A DNA stretch of 6,525 bases from Parcubacteria group bacterium (GCA_016179715.1 JACPCQ010000044.1:1-6525); one strand, 5' to 3'. Positions 1 through 4,664 are shown, counted from the first letter of the stretch. Notes: generated by a model from the letters alone, not told the origin. Made by a program: numbers and translations.

Positions 1-1
1 A

Positions 2-493
2 CTGCGAAGCATGTCGGGAAAAACCATTGAGGTGTTAAACACGGATGCGGAAGGGCGGATTGTGCTTGCTGATGCGCTTACCTACGCGGAGCGCTATAAA
101 CCCCGCTTGGTCGTGGATGTCGCGACATTGACGGGTGCTGCGATGACGGCACTCGGACAGCGTGCGTCAGCCATTTTTAGCAAAGACAATGCGTTTTTGC
201 AAAGAGTACAAGAATGGGGAGAAGAAGCCGGAGAATATGTCTGGCCTCTGCCGCTTTGGGAGGAATATGCGGAGGAAATTAGAGGAACGTTCGGGGATGT
301 GGCCAATATTGGAAAAACGCGTTACGGAGGCGCAATTACCGCGGCACTCTTTTTATACGAGTTTGCAAAAAATTATCCGTGGCTGCATATAGACATTGCC
401 CCACGTATGACATCTATAGAAGGGGAGCATTTGGCAAAGGGGGCCGCAGGCGCTCCGGTGCGGCTTTTACTGCGGCTGTTGGAGGAATATTAG
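2..493 (+). CDS. pepA: M17 leucyl-type aminopeptidase, C-terminal part (5' end outside window)
   Basis: This is the C-terminal catalytic part of a cytosolic di-metal aminopeptidase of family M17 (leucyl aminopeptidase/PepA), which removes N-terminal residues, often Leu, from peptides. The frame is open from the left edge, so the ATG at 11 is an internal Met. The family signature NTDAEGR lies at 38-58. By homology to bovine lens LAP, its Asp and Glu are metal ligands and its Arg is catalytic. It is followed by the usual LADALTYAE, DVATLTGA and GDVANIG/GGAITAALFL segments. The Lys and two Asp metal ligands that precede this signature in the family would lie left of the window. The C-terminus is of normal length and appears intact. 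The gene ends about 20 bp before a terminator and converges on a leftward operon. The family call is very secure; the exact substrate preference is not. Confidence 0.96.
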   Translation: MRSMSGKTIEVLNTDAEGRIVLADALTYAERYKPRLVVDVATLTGAAMTALGQRASAIFSKDNAFLQRVQEWGEEAGEYVWPLPLWEEYAEEIRGTFGDVANIGKTRYGGAITAALFLYEFAKNYPWLHIDIAPRMTSIEGEHLAKGAAGAPVRLLLRLLEEY

Positions 494-504
494 GGTTGTC
501 TGGA

Positions 505-548
505 AAAATGAGAAAAGCGAGACCCGAAGGTCTCGCTTTCATCTTTTC
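505..548. terminator. Bidirectional intrinsic terminator between convergent genes
   Basis: A perfect 8-bp stem, GCGAGACC/GGTCTCGC (517-524 with 529-536), extends by three A:T pairs. On the + strand the loop is CGAA, followed by TTTCATCTTTTCT, which suits the aminopeptidase gene. On the - strand the loop is the very stable C(UUCG)G tetraloop, followed by CTTTTCTCATTTTT, which suits the leftward operon ending at 568. Both readings are good, with the leftward one slightly better. Confidence 0.88.
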
Positions 549-567
549 TGCAGGAAAACTTGTTTCT

Positions 568-759
568 TTATTCCGGCAGACGGTTAATGACTTTGGAAGA
601 AGACGTTTCTCCGCGCTGACCCTTCTCCCTTCTTTTTCTTTTCTTTCCTTTCTGGTGGAGGCGACGGGGTGAGGGGGCGGAAGAGCGGGGGGCTTCCGTA
701 TGCCACGGCTTTCCCCATGTCGGCGGAAGAATTATGTCAGCAGGGCCGGATTTTCCCAC
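568..759 (-). CDS. Small basic hypothetical protein (63 aa), second gene of leftward operon
   Basis: I recognise no family. The ORF starts at a GTG (759-757) with a strong Shine-Dalgarno AGGAGG eight bases upstream (773-768), which is the main reason to believe it. It lies 30 bp after the stop of the upstream gene and ends just before the UUCG-loop terminator, so promoter, two genes and terminator form a complete leftward unit. The protein is rich in Pro in its first half. A very basic stretch (KGKKRKRREKGQR) lies around residues 37-49, suggesting nucleic-acid or ribosome contact at most. The GTG start and low-complexity basic tail leave room for a chance ORF; the SD and operon position favour a real gene. 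Confidence 0.5.
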   Translation of the reverse strand: MGKSGPADIILPPTWGKPWHTEAPRSSAPSPRRLHQKGKKRKRREKGQRGETSSSKVINRLPE

Positions 760-789
760 GGACTTCTCCTCCTGAAGTTGGCGGATAGC

Positions 790-1080
790 TTAGTGGTTGT
801 CTGATTGCCGGAGGCAGAAAGTCGGAGGCACTAAACCCTGAAAATTTAGTCCTACCGGCGGCGGGCCATTGCACACCACCTTGCAATGAGATAAATCACG
901 AAGCCGCCATCTTTCTTGTTCGCGAGCTTTGTTAAACTTCTCGACGTCTCCTTCGGAAAGCAGTTTCAGTAGCTGTTCTTCAGGCAGAGAGCCGGTGGTA
1001 CAGGGGGTGAGCGGTTTTTTTCGCCTTCGTTGCGTAAGGAATCTCAACAAGCTGTCCATCATTTCTTCTTGTGTTGGCAA
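790..1080 (-). CDS. Hypothetical protein (96 aa), first gene of leftward operon
   Basis: The start chosen is TTG at 1080-1078, because AAAGGAG sits at the right distance upstream (about 1085-1091); the ATGs at 1062 and 1059 have no SD. A near-consensus promoter lies about 50 bp further upstream. Residues 1-30 are polar and basic (LLRFLTQRRRKK). Residues 32-62 read as a charged helical segment (LPEEQLLKLLSEGDVEKFNK, then a RDLSHC motif). This segment resembles the short N-terminal region that precedes pentapeptide repeats in some bacterial proteins (GDVEKFNKWRE...DLSG). No repeats follow, so it could be a truncated or minimal relative; that is a guess. The last 30 residues, with Cys and Pro, look unstructured. 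No transmembrane segment is seen. It is probably co-transcribed with the 63-aa gene at 568-759. Confidence 0.68.
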   Translation of the reverse strand: MPTQEEMMDSLLRFLTQRRRKKPLTPCTTGSLPEEQLLKLLSEGDVEKFNKAREQERWRLRDLSHCKVVCNGPPPVGLNFQGLVPPTFCLRQSDNH

Positions 1081-1137
1081 GCCAACTCCTTTCGAGTGAG
1101 AGGTGTCCCTAAAAGAACTGTGAACAATACCAAAAAG

Positions 1138-1166
1138 AGTATAAACGCCGATGGTACTCTTGTCAA
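1138..1166 (-). promoter_or_regulatory. Sigma70-type promoter of the leftward operon
   Basis: On the - strand, a perfect -35 TTGACA (1166-1161) is followed by a 17-bp spacer and a -10 TATACT (1143-1138, five of six consensus bases). The predicted start near 1131 gives a leader of about 50 nt before the SD and TTG start at 1080. Confidence 0.85.
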
Positions 1167-1202
1167 CTTTTTGTATGCGTGCATAACTTGCTGTTCATAC
1201 GT

Positions 1203-1208
1203 TATACT
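1203..1208 (+). promoter_or_regulatory. -10 element of a probable leaderless promoter
   Basis: TATACT is followed by exactly six bases and then an in-frame ATG at 1215, so the predicted transcription start falls on or next to the start codon. The -35 region about 17 bp upstream (TGCATA, 1180-1185) is poor. The site lies between the starts of two divergent genes, about 40 bp from the leftward promoter. Confidence 0.45.
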
Positions 1209-1214
1209 ATGTAC

Positions 1215-1379
1215 ATGAAAGACTACGCGAAAGTCGGGAACCGCGAGGGCAAGCCGGGGTATCGCATCTCGGTAGCCATTCGCAACCGCGTGCAAGTGCA
1301 GACCGCGAAAGTCAAGGCAGCTGCGCAATGGCTGTGGACGCGCGCGCGCTGGGAAAGAAGAAAAAAGAAAGAACGCTAA
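1215..1379 (+). CDS. Small basic hypothetical protein (54 aa)
   Basis: I recognise no family. The frame extends back to 1179, but there is no SD before any candidate start. The ATG at 1215 is chosen because it lies six bases after TATACT, as expected for a leaderless mRNA; the ATG at 1209 is an alternative. Codons favour G/C in third positions (many CGC, GCG, GTC, AAC), like the large membrane-protein genes to the right, which supports real coding. The product is strongly basic and ends in a cluster of Arg and Lys (WERRKKKER). A short region with alternating hydrophobic residues (RISVAIRNRVQVQTAKV) is visible. It may bind nucleic acid or ribosomes, but this is inferred from charge only. Only a weak hairpin before TTTTTT (1406-1411) could end its transcript. 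Confidence 0.5.
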   Translation: MKDYAKVGNREGKPGYRISVAIRNRVQVQTAKVKAAAQWLWTRARWERRKKKER

Positions 1380-1494
1380 ACCCTGATTAAGTTTGGGTAT
1401 CAAAGTTTTTTGTGGTATAACGTATGCCCTGTATCTCGCGGTTCTGTTCGTGCCATTTTTGGCGTCTCTCTACAGGAATGCTCTTAGGCGATTG

Positions 1495-1523
1495 TTGACA
1501 GCGGAGAAAAGGAGTAATATGCT
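1495..1523 (+). promoter_or_regulatory. Sigma70-type promoter of the Phe-leader unit
   Basis: A perfect -35 TTGACA (1495-1500), a 17-bp spacer and -10 TATGCT (1518-1523, four of six). The predicted start, near 1530, lies just before the ATG of the Phe-rich ORF at 1532. A second possible upstream promoter is the extended -10 TGGTATAAC at 1413-1421. Confidence 0.68.
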
Positions 1524-1531
1524 AAAAGCGC

Positions 1532-1618
1532 ATGCGTTATATGCAACACTATCAACCGAGTCGGCACACATTCTTTTTTGTGTTTTTTGGAACCGGACAA
1601 GGGCTGGTGGTATTGTGA
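1532..1618 (+). CDS. Phe-rich leader peptide (28 aa), putative attenuator peptide
   Basis: The ORF starts eight bases after the -10 element, so its mRNA would be leaderless or nearly so. Codons 14-19 (1571-1588) read Phe-Phe-Phe-Val-Phe-Phe, written TTC TTT TTT GTG TTT TTT. This recalls the leader peptides of enterobacterial pheA (FFFAFFF) and pheST. The stop TGA (1616-1618) lies just beyond a sequence (1600-1613) that can pair with the 5' arm of the terminator at 1650-1677. The expected role is sensing of charged tRNA-Phe: a ribosome stalled on the Phe codons would leave 1600-1613 free, whereas one at the stop would cover it. A different frame (1519-1623, 34 aa, SD AAAGGAG) overlaps it, but its ATG lies upstream of the predicted transcription start. 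The T-rich tract could also be chance. Confidence 0.5.
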   Translation: MRYMQHYQPSRHTFFFVFFGTGQGLVVL

Positions 1619-1661
1619 TATAGCGCGCTGAAACATTTTGTGATAACATACCACCCGCCCT
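1600..1661 (+). promoter_or_regulatory. Putative antiterminator helix of the Phe-leader unit
   Basis: GGTGGTAT (1606-1613) pairs with ATACCACC (1648-1655), eight bp without interruption. After one T/C mismatch, AGGGC (1600-1604) pairs with GCCCT (1657-1661). The resulting 13-bp helix uses the whole 5' arm of the downstream terminator, so the two structures exclude each other. I found no clear competing strand that would block 1600-1613 without a ribosome. Confidence 0.55.
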
Positions 1662-1677
1662 CGGCGGACGGTTTTTA
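1650..1677 (+). terminator. Intrinsic terminator/attenuator before the 230-aa gene
   Basis: CCGCC/GGCGG (1655-1659 with 1663-1667) closes a CTC loop. ACC/GGT (1650-1652 with 1670-1672) extends the stem across a 2x2 internal loop, and TTTTATTC follows directly. It sits about 80 bp upstream of the SD-led gene at 1758 and overlaps the antiterminator helix. Confidence 0.6.
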
Positions 1678-1757
1678 TTCACAGCCTTTATCAGAAAAGG
1701 TTCTTTGTCAAAAGTTTCGTGCGATGTGGAGGAAACCACTTTTCAGGAGGGAAGATA

Positions 1758-2450
1758 ATGCAGGGAAAAGACCTCTCAACTGGTTCCTTGGGCGGATTCC
1801 ATTTTGTGCCCGTGCCTGGTGGGCGTTCCGAAATGTGTCCACAACAGAAACTTCTTGTGGTGGATGTCCTTTATCCGCCGGAGTGGATGCTCCAAACAGC
1901 AGACCGCCTGCCGCAGGCAATAGTGCGACTTAGCAAGTTTTTTGGAGAACTTCTTGAGAAAACCGGCGCGTTGTTGATGATGCGTGTTCATGTGTGGAAT
2001 CTGACGGATGGAAGCGAAACCGGATGGAAAATATTTCCACCCAAGAAAGGGGAATTTAATTTCCACCAGCAGCGTTCCCAACTGCGTGCTACCCTCCCGT
2101 TGTTTATCTCTTCATTTTCTTCTGTGAATCAGGAAAGAATCGTGCCTGTGTTTATGTGGAGAAATTTTGGAGATTGTTTCAGTAACACATCGGTAGTTCC
2201 CGAAGAGTTGCTGAAAAAAGCAGAAGATGTTCTGCGTGAGCGACTGCAGGAAAAAAAGTGGTACGAGGAAGCTTCCCCTCTCGCGAGGATTAATTATGTT
2301 GATGCTCGCTTGCGGGAAGTGGCGGTTGTCCTCTCTGTGGGCGGTAATCTGGTCATGGATCTAAACCCTGTCAGTATCGCCAGATTGCTGTGGCCGTGTC
2401 TGCATAAAGGAAGATCCCTCTTTGTATTGGATAAGCACAAAGGGGGATAA
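1758..2450 (+). CDS. Hypothetical protein (230 aa)
   Basis: I recognise no family. The start is ATG 1758, set by a strong AGGAGG at 1745-1750 with a seven-base gap; the frame is open back to 1719 but without an SD there. The protein looks soluble and mixed alpha/beta. It begins with a Gly-rich segment, then LLVVDVLYPPEW (about residues 32-43), a helix around 48-66 ending in ELLEKTGALLMMRVHVW, and a basic patch WKIFPPKKGEF near 88-98. Hydrophobic strands follow (LPLFISSF; RIVPVFMW), then a charged helix (EELLKKAEDVLRERLQEKKWYEE) and a final VVLSVGGNLVMDLNPVSIARLLWP region. No transmembrane helix or signal peptide is seen. It follows the Phe-leader/terminator region and ends 36 bp before its own terminator, so it forms a monocistronic unit likely controlled by readthrough at 1650-1677. 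Confidence 0.82.
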   Translation: MQGKDLSTGSLGGFHFVPVPGGRSEMCPQQKLLVVDVLYPPEWMLQTADRLPQAIVRLSKFFGELLEKTGALLMMRVHVWNLTDGSETGWKIFPPKKGEFNFHQQRSQLRATLPLFISSFSSVNQERIVPVFMWRNFGDCFSNTSVVPEELLKKAEDVLRERLQEKKWYEEASPLARINYVDARLREVAVVLSVGGNLVMDLNPVSIARLLWPCLHKGRSLFVLDKHKGG

Positions 2451-2486
2451 CCACGGGCAAAAAGACAGTTCTGTGTCGCAACCCCC

Positions 2487-2517
2487 GGCCTTGCCTCTAT
2501 GGCAAGGCCAGATTTTT
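2487..2517 (+). terminator. Intrinsic terminator of the 230-aa gene
   Basis: A perfect 9-bp stem, GGCCTTGCC/GGCAAGGCC (2487-2495 with 2501-2509), closes a TCTAT loop and is followed by AGATTTTTA. It isolates the 230-aa gene from the promoter 16 bp downstream. Confidence 0.92.
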
Positions 2518-2532
2518 ATCCACACCGCCCCG

Positions 2533-2560
2533 TTGACAGGAGGGCAGAAGCGGATATACT
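2533..2560 (+). promoter_or_regulatory. Sigma70-type promoter of the Leu-leader unit
   Basis: A perfect -35 TTGACA (2533-2538), a 16-bp spacer and -10 TATACT (2555-2560, five of six). The predicted start falls at about 2567, which is the A of the ATG of the Leu-rich ORF. The promoter follows directly on a strong terminator, as expected for a new transcription unit. Confidence 0.87.
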
Positions 2561-2566
2561 GCAAAT

Positions 2567-2659
2567 ATGTACCGATTGCCAACGCAAAACCTTCTCGGCC
2601 TTGGGCTGTTGCTTACCCTTTTGCAGAAAAAGGGAGAAGGTCTGCGTGCGACAGTTTGA
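2567..2659 (+). CDS. Leu-rich leader peptide (30 aa), putative attenuator peptide
   Basis: The ATG lies six bases after TATACT, so the mRNA is predicted to be leaderless. Codons 9-19 (2591-2623) encode LLGLGLLLTLL, eight Leu in eleven codons, using CTT, CTC, CTG and TTG. The peptide ends with a short polar tail and TGA at 2657-2659. The Leu run overlaps one strand (2589-2596) of a switchable RNA structure that ends in a terminator at 2690-2715. This fits a leucine attenuator of the leuL type, where shortage of charged tRNA-Leu stalls the ribosome and lets transcription continue into 2744. The alternative is a small hydrophobic membrane peptide, or a purely non-coding structured RNA in which the ORF is incidental. 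Confidence 0.55.
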   Translation: MYRLPTQNLLGLGLLLTLLQKKGEGLRATV

Positions 2660-2709
2660 GGTTTAGGGACTAACTACAGTGATATGCATCAGCCTTCTTC
2701 CAAAGGCTG
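2582..2709 (+). promoter_or_regulatory. Switchable leader RNA (1:2 / 2:3 / 3:4 attenuator folding)
   Basis: Strand 1 ACCTTCTC (2589-2596) pairs with strand 2 GAGAAGGT (2634-2641); outer ACGCA/TGCGT (2582-2586 with 2643-2647) extends it. An inner hairpin, CCCTTTT/AAAAGGG (2616-2622 with 2628-2634), may also form, sharing one G with strand 2. Strand 2 GGGAGAAGG (2632-2640) can instead pair over nine bp (one G:U) with strand 3 CCTTCTTCC (2693-2701). That removes the 5' arm of the terminator (2690-2696). Strands 1 and 3 therefore compete for strand 2, exactly as in classical amino-acid attenuators. Base pairing is read directly; relative stabilities were not computed. Confidence 0.6.
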
Positions 2710-2720
2710 TTTTTTGTTTT
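2690..2720 (+). terminator. Intrinsic terminator (attenuator) before the 39-aa/69-aa genes
   Basis: A perfect 7-bp stem, CAGCCTT/AAGGCTG (2690-2696 with 2703-2709), has a six-base loop and is followed by TTTTTTGTTTT. The next SD starts only about 20 bp after the T-run and no separate promoter is evident between them, so downstream genes probably depend on readthrough here. Confidence 0.9.
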
Positions 2721-2743
2721 CGGGCTACCGGAAAGGAGGTGTC

Positions 2744-2863
2744 GTGTGCCCGAGAACAATTCCTGAACCCTTTTGTTCTTTATATGCACACGAGCAAGAG
2801 GCGGACTTGTTCTTCCGCTCTGCCTTAAAGAAGGGAGGAGATTATGCCGCGACTATTTGTTAG
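2744..2863 (+). CDS. Small hypothetical protein (39 aa), overlapping the next gene
   Basis: The reading frame opens at GTG 2744 with AAAGGAGG (2732-2739) four bases upstream, a strong SD at slightly short spacing. A GTG two bases on, at 2746, has better spacing but reaches a stop after six codons. The peptide has three Cys (positions 2, 11, 39) and a plausible amphipathic segment, HEQEADLFFRSALKKGG. It matches no family I know. It ends 17 bases inside the following gene, whose SD lies within this ORF, so translation of the two is probably coupled. It could be a second leader-type ORF rather than a functional protein. Confidence 0.42.
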   Translation: MCPRTIPEPFCSLYAHEQEADLFFRSALKKGGDYAATIC

Positions 2864-3053
2864 CGGAGACGAAAAGCGTATTGCTGAAGCTCAACGAGAG
2901 TTGGAGAAACTAGGATTTCACTGTGAACTGCTTCCAGACACTTCAGCATCTCCCGGGCCCATTGACGGGAATTTTCTTCCTGAACGCCCAAGGGAGCGGA
3001 CGAAAGATTCCCGTGGAGCTTTCCCTCCATTGGTTATTGAATGCCCACTGTAA
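2844..3053 (+). CDS. Hypothetical protein (69 aa)
   Basis: Starts at ATG 2844 with GGGAGGAG (2833-2840) just upstream. Residues 1-31 read like a strand-helix-strand unit (MPRLFVSGD, then EKRIAEAQRELEKLGF, then HCELLPD), the opening of a small alpha/beta fold. The remaining 38 residues are rich in Pro, Gly and Arg and end in a hydrophobic LVIECPL. No family is recognised and the short length suggests either a mini-protein or a decayed longer one. It is the last gene of the Leu-leader unit; a strong terminator follows 45 bp after its TAA. Confidence 0.65.
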   Translation: MPRLFVSGDEKRIAEAQRELEKLGFHCELLPDTSASPGPIDGNFLPERPRERTKDSRGAFPPLVIECPL

Positions 3054-3098
3054 GGACTGGTGGAAGTCCGAACGCTCTTCGTTTCTCATCACTGTTTC

Positions 3099-3135
3099 GC
3101 GGCCACTCTCTGTGAGTGGCCGCTCGTTCTTTCTC
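3099..3135 (+). terminator. Intrinsic terminator after the 69-aa gene
   Basis: A perfect 10-bp stem, GCGGCCACTC/GAGTGGCCGC (3099-3108 with 3114-3123), has a TCTGT loop and a T-rich tail TCGTTCTTTCT. The tail is imperfect but the stem is very strong. The leftward DUF2079 transcript would also cross this hairpin, though no T-run follows it on that strand. Confidence 0.8.
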
Positions 3136-3149
3136 GTGCTCGGTTCGCG

Positions 3150-3175
3150 ATAGTATATACTATAGTATATACTAT
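3150..3175. repeat. 26-bp perfect palindrome of two AGTATATACT units
   Basis: The 10-bp palindrome AGTATATACT occurs twice, separated and flanked by AT, so the whole 26 bp reads the same on both strands. The stop codon of the leftward DUF2079 gene (3174-3172) lies within it. It could be a protein-binding site, a cruciform or mRNA 3' hairpin, or a simple AT repeat. Confidence 0.85.
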
Positions 3176-4641
3176 TTTCTGCCCGACGCGTCTTGTGCCA
3201 AGCCGTCTCGTAAAAGCACCAGATAACGATTCCGAAAACCGTAGGCGCGATATGCTCCTGATTGCATATAGCGCTCCGCGTGCGCGTTCAACGCCTCGGG
3301 CGAGGAAAAGCCGAAATAATCCGCGCCGTCCGCTATTAAAACGTCGGTCATAGACGGCTCGTATCCGATTTGATATATATGTTCTCTTCTTGCAAGGTGT
3401 GGGGTAAGGTTGGTGGGCGCTGCCACGCTGACATCGGCCGGAATTATTGCCTTTATCTCCCGAAACGCTTCCCAGTGCGGGTTTGCTCTAAAAAGCGCTG
3501 CGGGGAATGTAAACGGGCTTATGGGCGAGCGTAGAAAGAAAACGAAGATTGCCGCGGCAAGAAGCAGATAACAAAGATGCCGGCCGTAAGCGGGCAAACG
3601 TTGGAGCGCCGCGCGTATGCCGAACACTGTTGCAATAAACAATCCGCCGATAAGCACCGCGTCATATTGATATATGCTGGAAAATTGGGAGGAGAAATCG
3701 GTAAGCAGGTTTTCCGCTAGTCCGGGCACAAGCAGTATCAGCGCGCGCCAGGAAAGAAAGGGGAAAAAGGCAAGCGGCAAAAAGAGCCAGAAAGCATAGA
3801 GTAATTTTTTTACACTCGCAATCGTTTGTACGACAAGCGTGGGATTTGCAGCAATCTGTTTTATTATTTCACCCGCACTCTCGCCGAACTGGCCGTAGCG
3901 GTCAATACGCAAAAGCCCGCCGCCGAACGCCGGCATAAGCAGAGTGACGGTGATGATAAAATAGGCAAGAGCGGAGGCGGCGACGATAAGCGCAAATCGC
4001 CGTGAAAGAAGCCGCGGTGTTGCGGGATGTATTTTGCGCTGGAGCAGGGCTAAAAAAAGCGCAGTGAATAACACGACAAGAATTGCATCTTCTTTCGCGC
4101 TTGCGGCAAGCGCAAAGAAAAGCACGGACCACCCGTACCGCGCTGATAGCGCAAAATATACCGCGGCAATCAGGAACGGCACAAGGAATGCAACCGGATG
4201 GAAGTCAAACGTGTTCACCCAGTGGAGCGAAGGGGAGAGAAGGTAGGCGCCGCTTACGGCAAGCGCCAGGCGCTCATGTTGCAACACGCGGCGCGCGAGC
4301 AAAAAAAGCGGCCACGCGCCAAACGCAAGTGCTACAGTTTGTAAAAAAAGCAGCGTATATGTGTTCGGAAAAACCGCATAAATCGGCGCGAGCATAAACA
4401 ACAACGGACCAAAATGCACGCCAAGATGGTTTGGAACTTCCTCAATACTGCTTTGCATCAAGCGGCCGTGCGCGGTGTTCCAGATAACCTGCTCATAAAT
4501 TGCCATGTCCCAAGTTTGTGTCTGGAAGTTGTAGTGCCGAAATCCCGTAAATATGCTAAAAACAACAATATAGAGAGCAATCGCTATCCATAAAATACTG
4601 ATTGGTCTTGCGGCGCTATATAAGCGAAATTTTATACCCAT
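3172..4641 (-). CDS. DUF2079 family polytopic membrane protein (489 aa)
   Basis: This is a predicted inner-membrane protein of the DUF2079 family, which resembles GT-C glycosyltransferases and is thought to act on lipid-linked sugars; no activity is proven. Family landmarks are visible: WDMAIYEQVIWNTAHGR at 44-60, NHLGVHFGPLLF at 71-82, FDFHPVAF at 145-152 and SAKEDA at 181-186. About ten hydrophobic segments follow one another from residue 15 to about 375. The C-terminal 110 residues are soluble, beginning IPADVSVAAPTNLTPHLARR, a typical family ending. The start ATG (4641-4639) has no SD; a possible extended -10 lies 12 bases upstream. Codons are G/C-rich in third positions. The divergent neighbour is a GT39-type glycosyltransferase, which supports a role in surface glycan assembly. 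The last codons run into the palindrome at 3150-3175. Confidence 0.93.
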   Translation of the reverse strand: MGIKFRLYSAARPISILWIAIALYIVVFSIFTGFRHYNFQTQTWDMAIYEQVIWNTAHGRLMQSSIEEVPNHLGVHFGPLLFMLAPIYAVFPNTYTLLFLQTVALAFGAWPLFLLARRVLQHERLALAVSGAYLLSPSLHWVNTFDFHPVAFLVPFLIAAVYFALSARYGWSVLFFALAASAKEDAILVVLFTALFLALLQRKIHPATPRLLSRRFALIVAASALAYFIITVTLLMPAFGGGLLRIDRYGQFGESAGEIIKQIAANPTLVVQTIASVKKLLYAFWLFLPLAFFPFLSWRALILLVPGLAENLLTDFSSQFSSIYQYDAVLIGGLFIATVFGIRAALQRLPAYGRHLCYLLLAAAIFVFFLRSPISPFTFPAALFRANPHWEAFREIKAIIPADVSVAAPTNLTPHLARREHIYQIGYEPSMTDVLIADGADYFGFSSPEALNAHAERYMQSGAYRAYGFRNRYLVLLRDGLAQDASGRK

Positions 4642-4653
4642 AATATAACTTTC

Positions 4654-4662
4654 AGTGTAGCA
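4654..4662 (-). promoter_or_regulatory. Possible extended -10 for the DUF2079 gene
   Basis: On the - strand TGCTACACT reads as an extended -10 (TG, one base, then TACACT) ending 12 bp before the ATG at 4641. No convincing -35 is seen, and it lies in the 23-bp gap between divergent starts. On the + strand TATAAC at 4644-4649, 15 bp before ATG 4665, is a weaker counterpart. Confidence 0.3.
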
Positions 4663-4664
4663 CC

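Noticed and set aside
1424..1498. A 24-codon Cys-containing ORF (MPCISRFCSC...) as a third, Cys-type leader
   Set aside because: Its ATG lies only two bases after the TATAAC element, there is no SD, and no terminator with a competing helix follows it.
1554..1580. Similarity to the 3' end of a Cas9 tracrRNA (ACCGAGTCGGCA followed by a T-rich run)
   Set aside because: Only about ten bases match, the hairpin has just three pairs with no extended stem, and there is no CRISPR repeat or cas gene in the window.
1519..1623. A 34-codon ORF with AAAGGAG before its ATG, overlapping the Phe-rich leader in another frame
   Set aside because: The best promoter (1495-1523) would start transcription downstream of this ATG, and its SD overlaps the promoter spacer. 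It stays possible if the weaker extended -10 at 1413-1421 is used.
1906..1918. Palindrome GCCTGCCGCAGGC
   Set aside because: It lies inside a convincing reading frame as a single copy. Similar words may be frequent in some CPR genomes, but one copy carries no information.
2567..2659. Leu-rich peptide as a type I toxin (small hydrophobic membrane peptide)
   Set aside because: No antisense promoter or antitoxin RNA is evident opposite it, and the competing RNA strands plus a downstream terminator and SD fit attenuation better. Not fully excluded.
2567..2715. Known structured RNA such as 6S, SRP or tmRNA
   Set aside because: The length fits some of these, but none of their conserved motifs (for example the SRP GGAAGGAAGCAGCC-type loop) is present.
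3060..3353. Rightward 97-codon ORF across the palindrome
   Set aside because: It crosses a strong terminator and the palindrome, lacks an SD, and is antisense to the clear DUF2079 gene.
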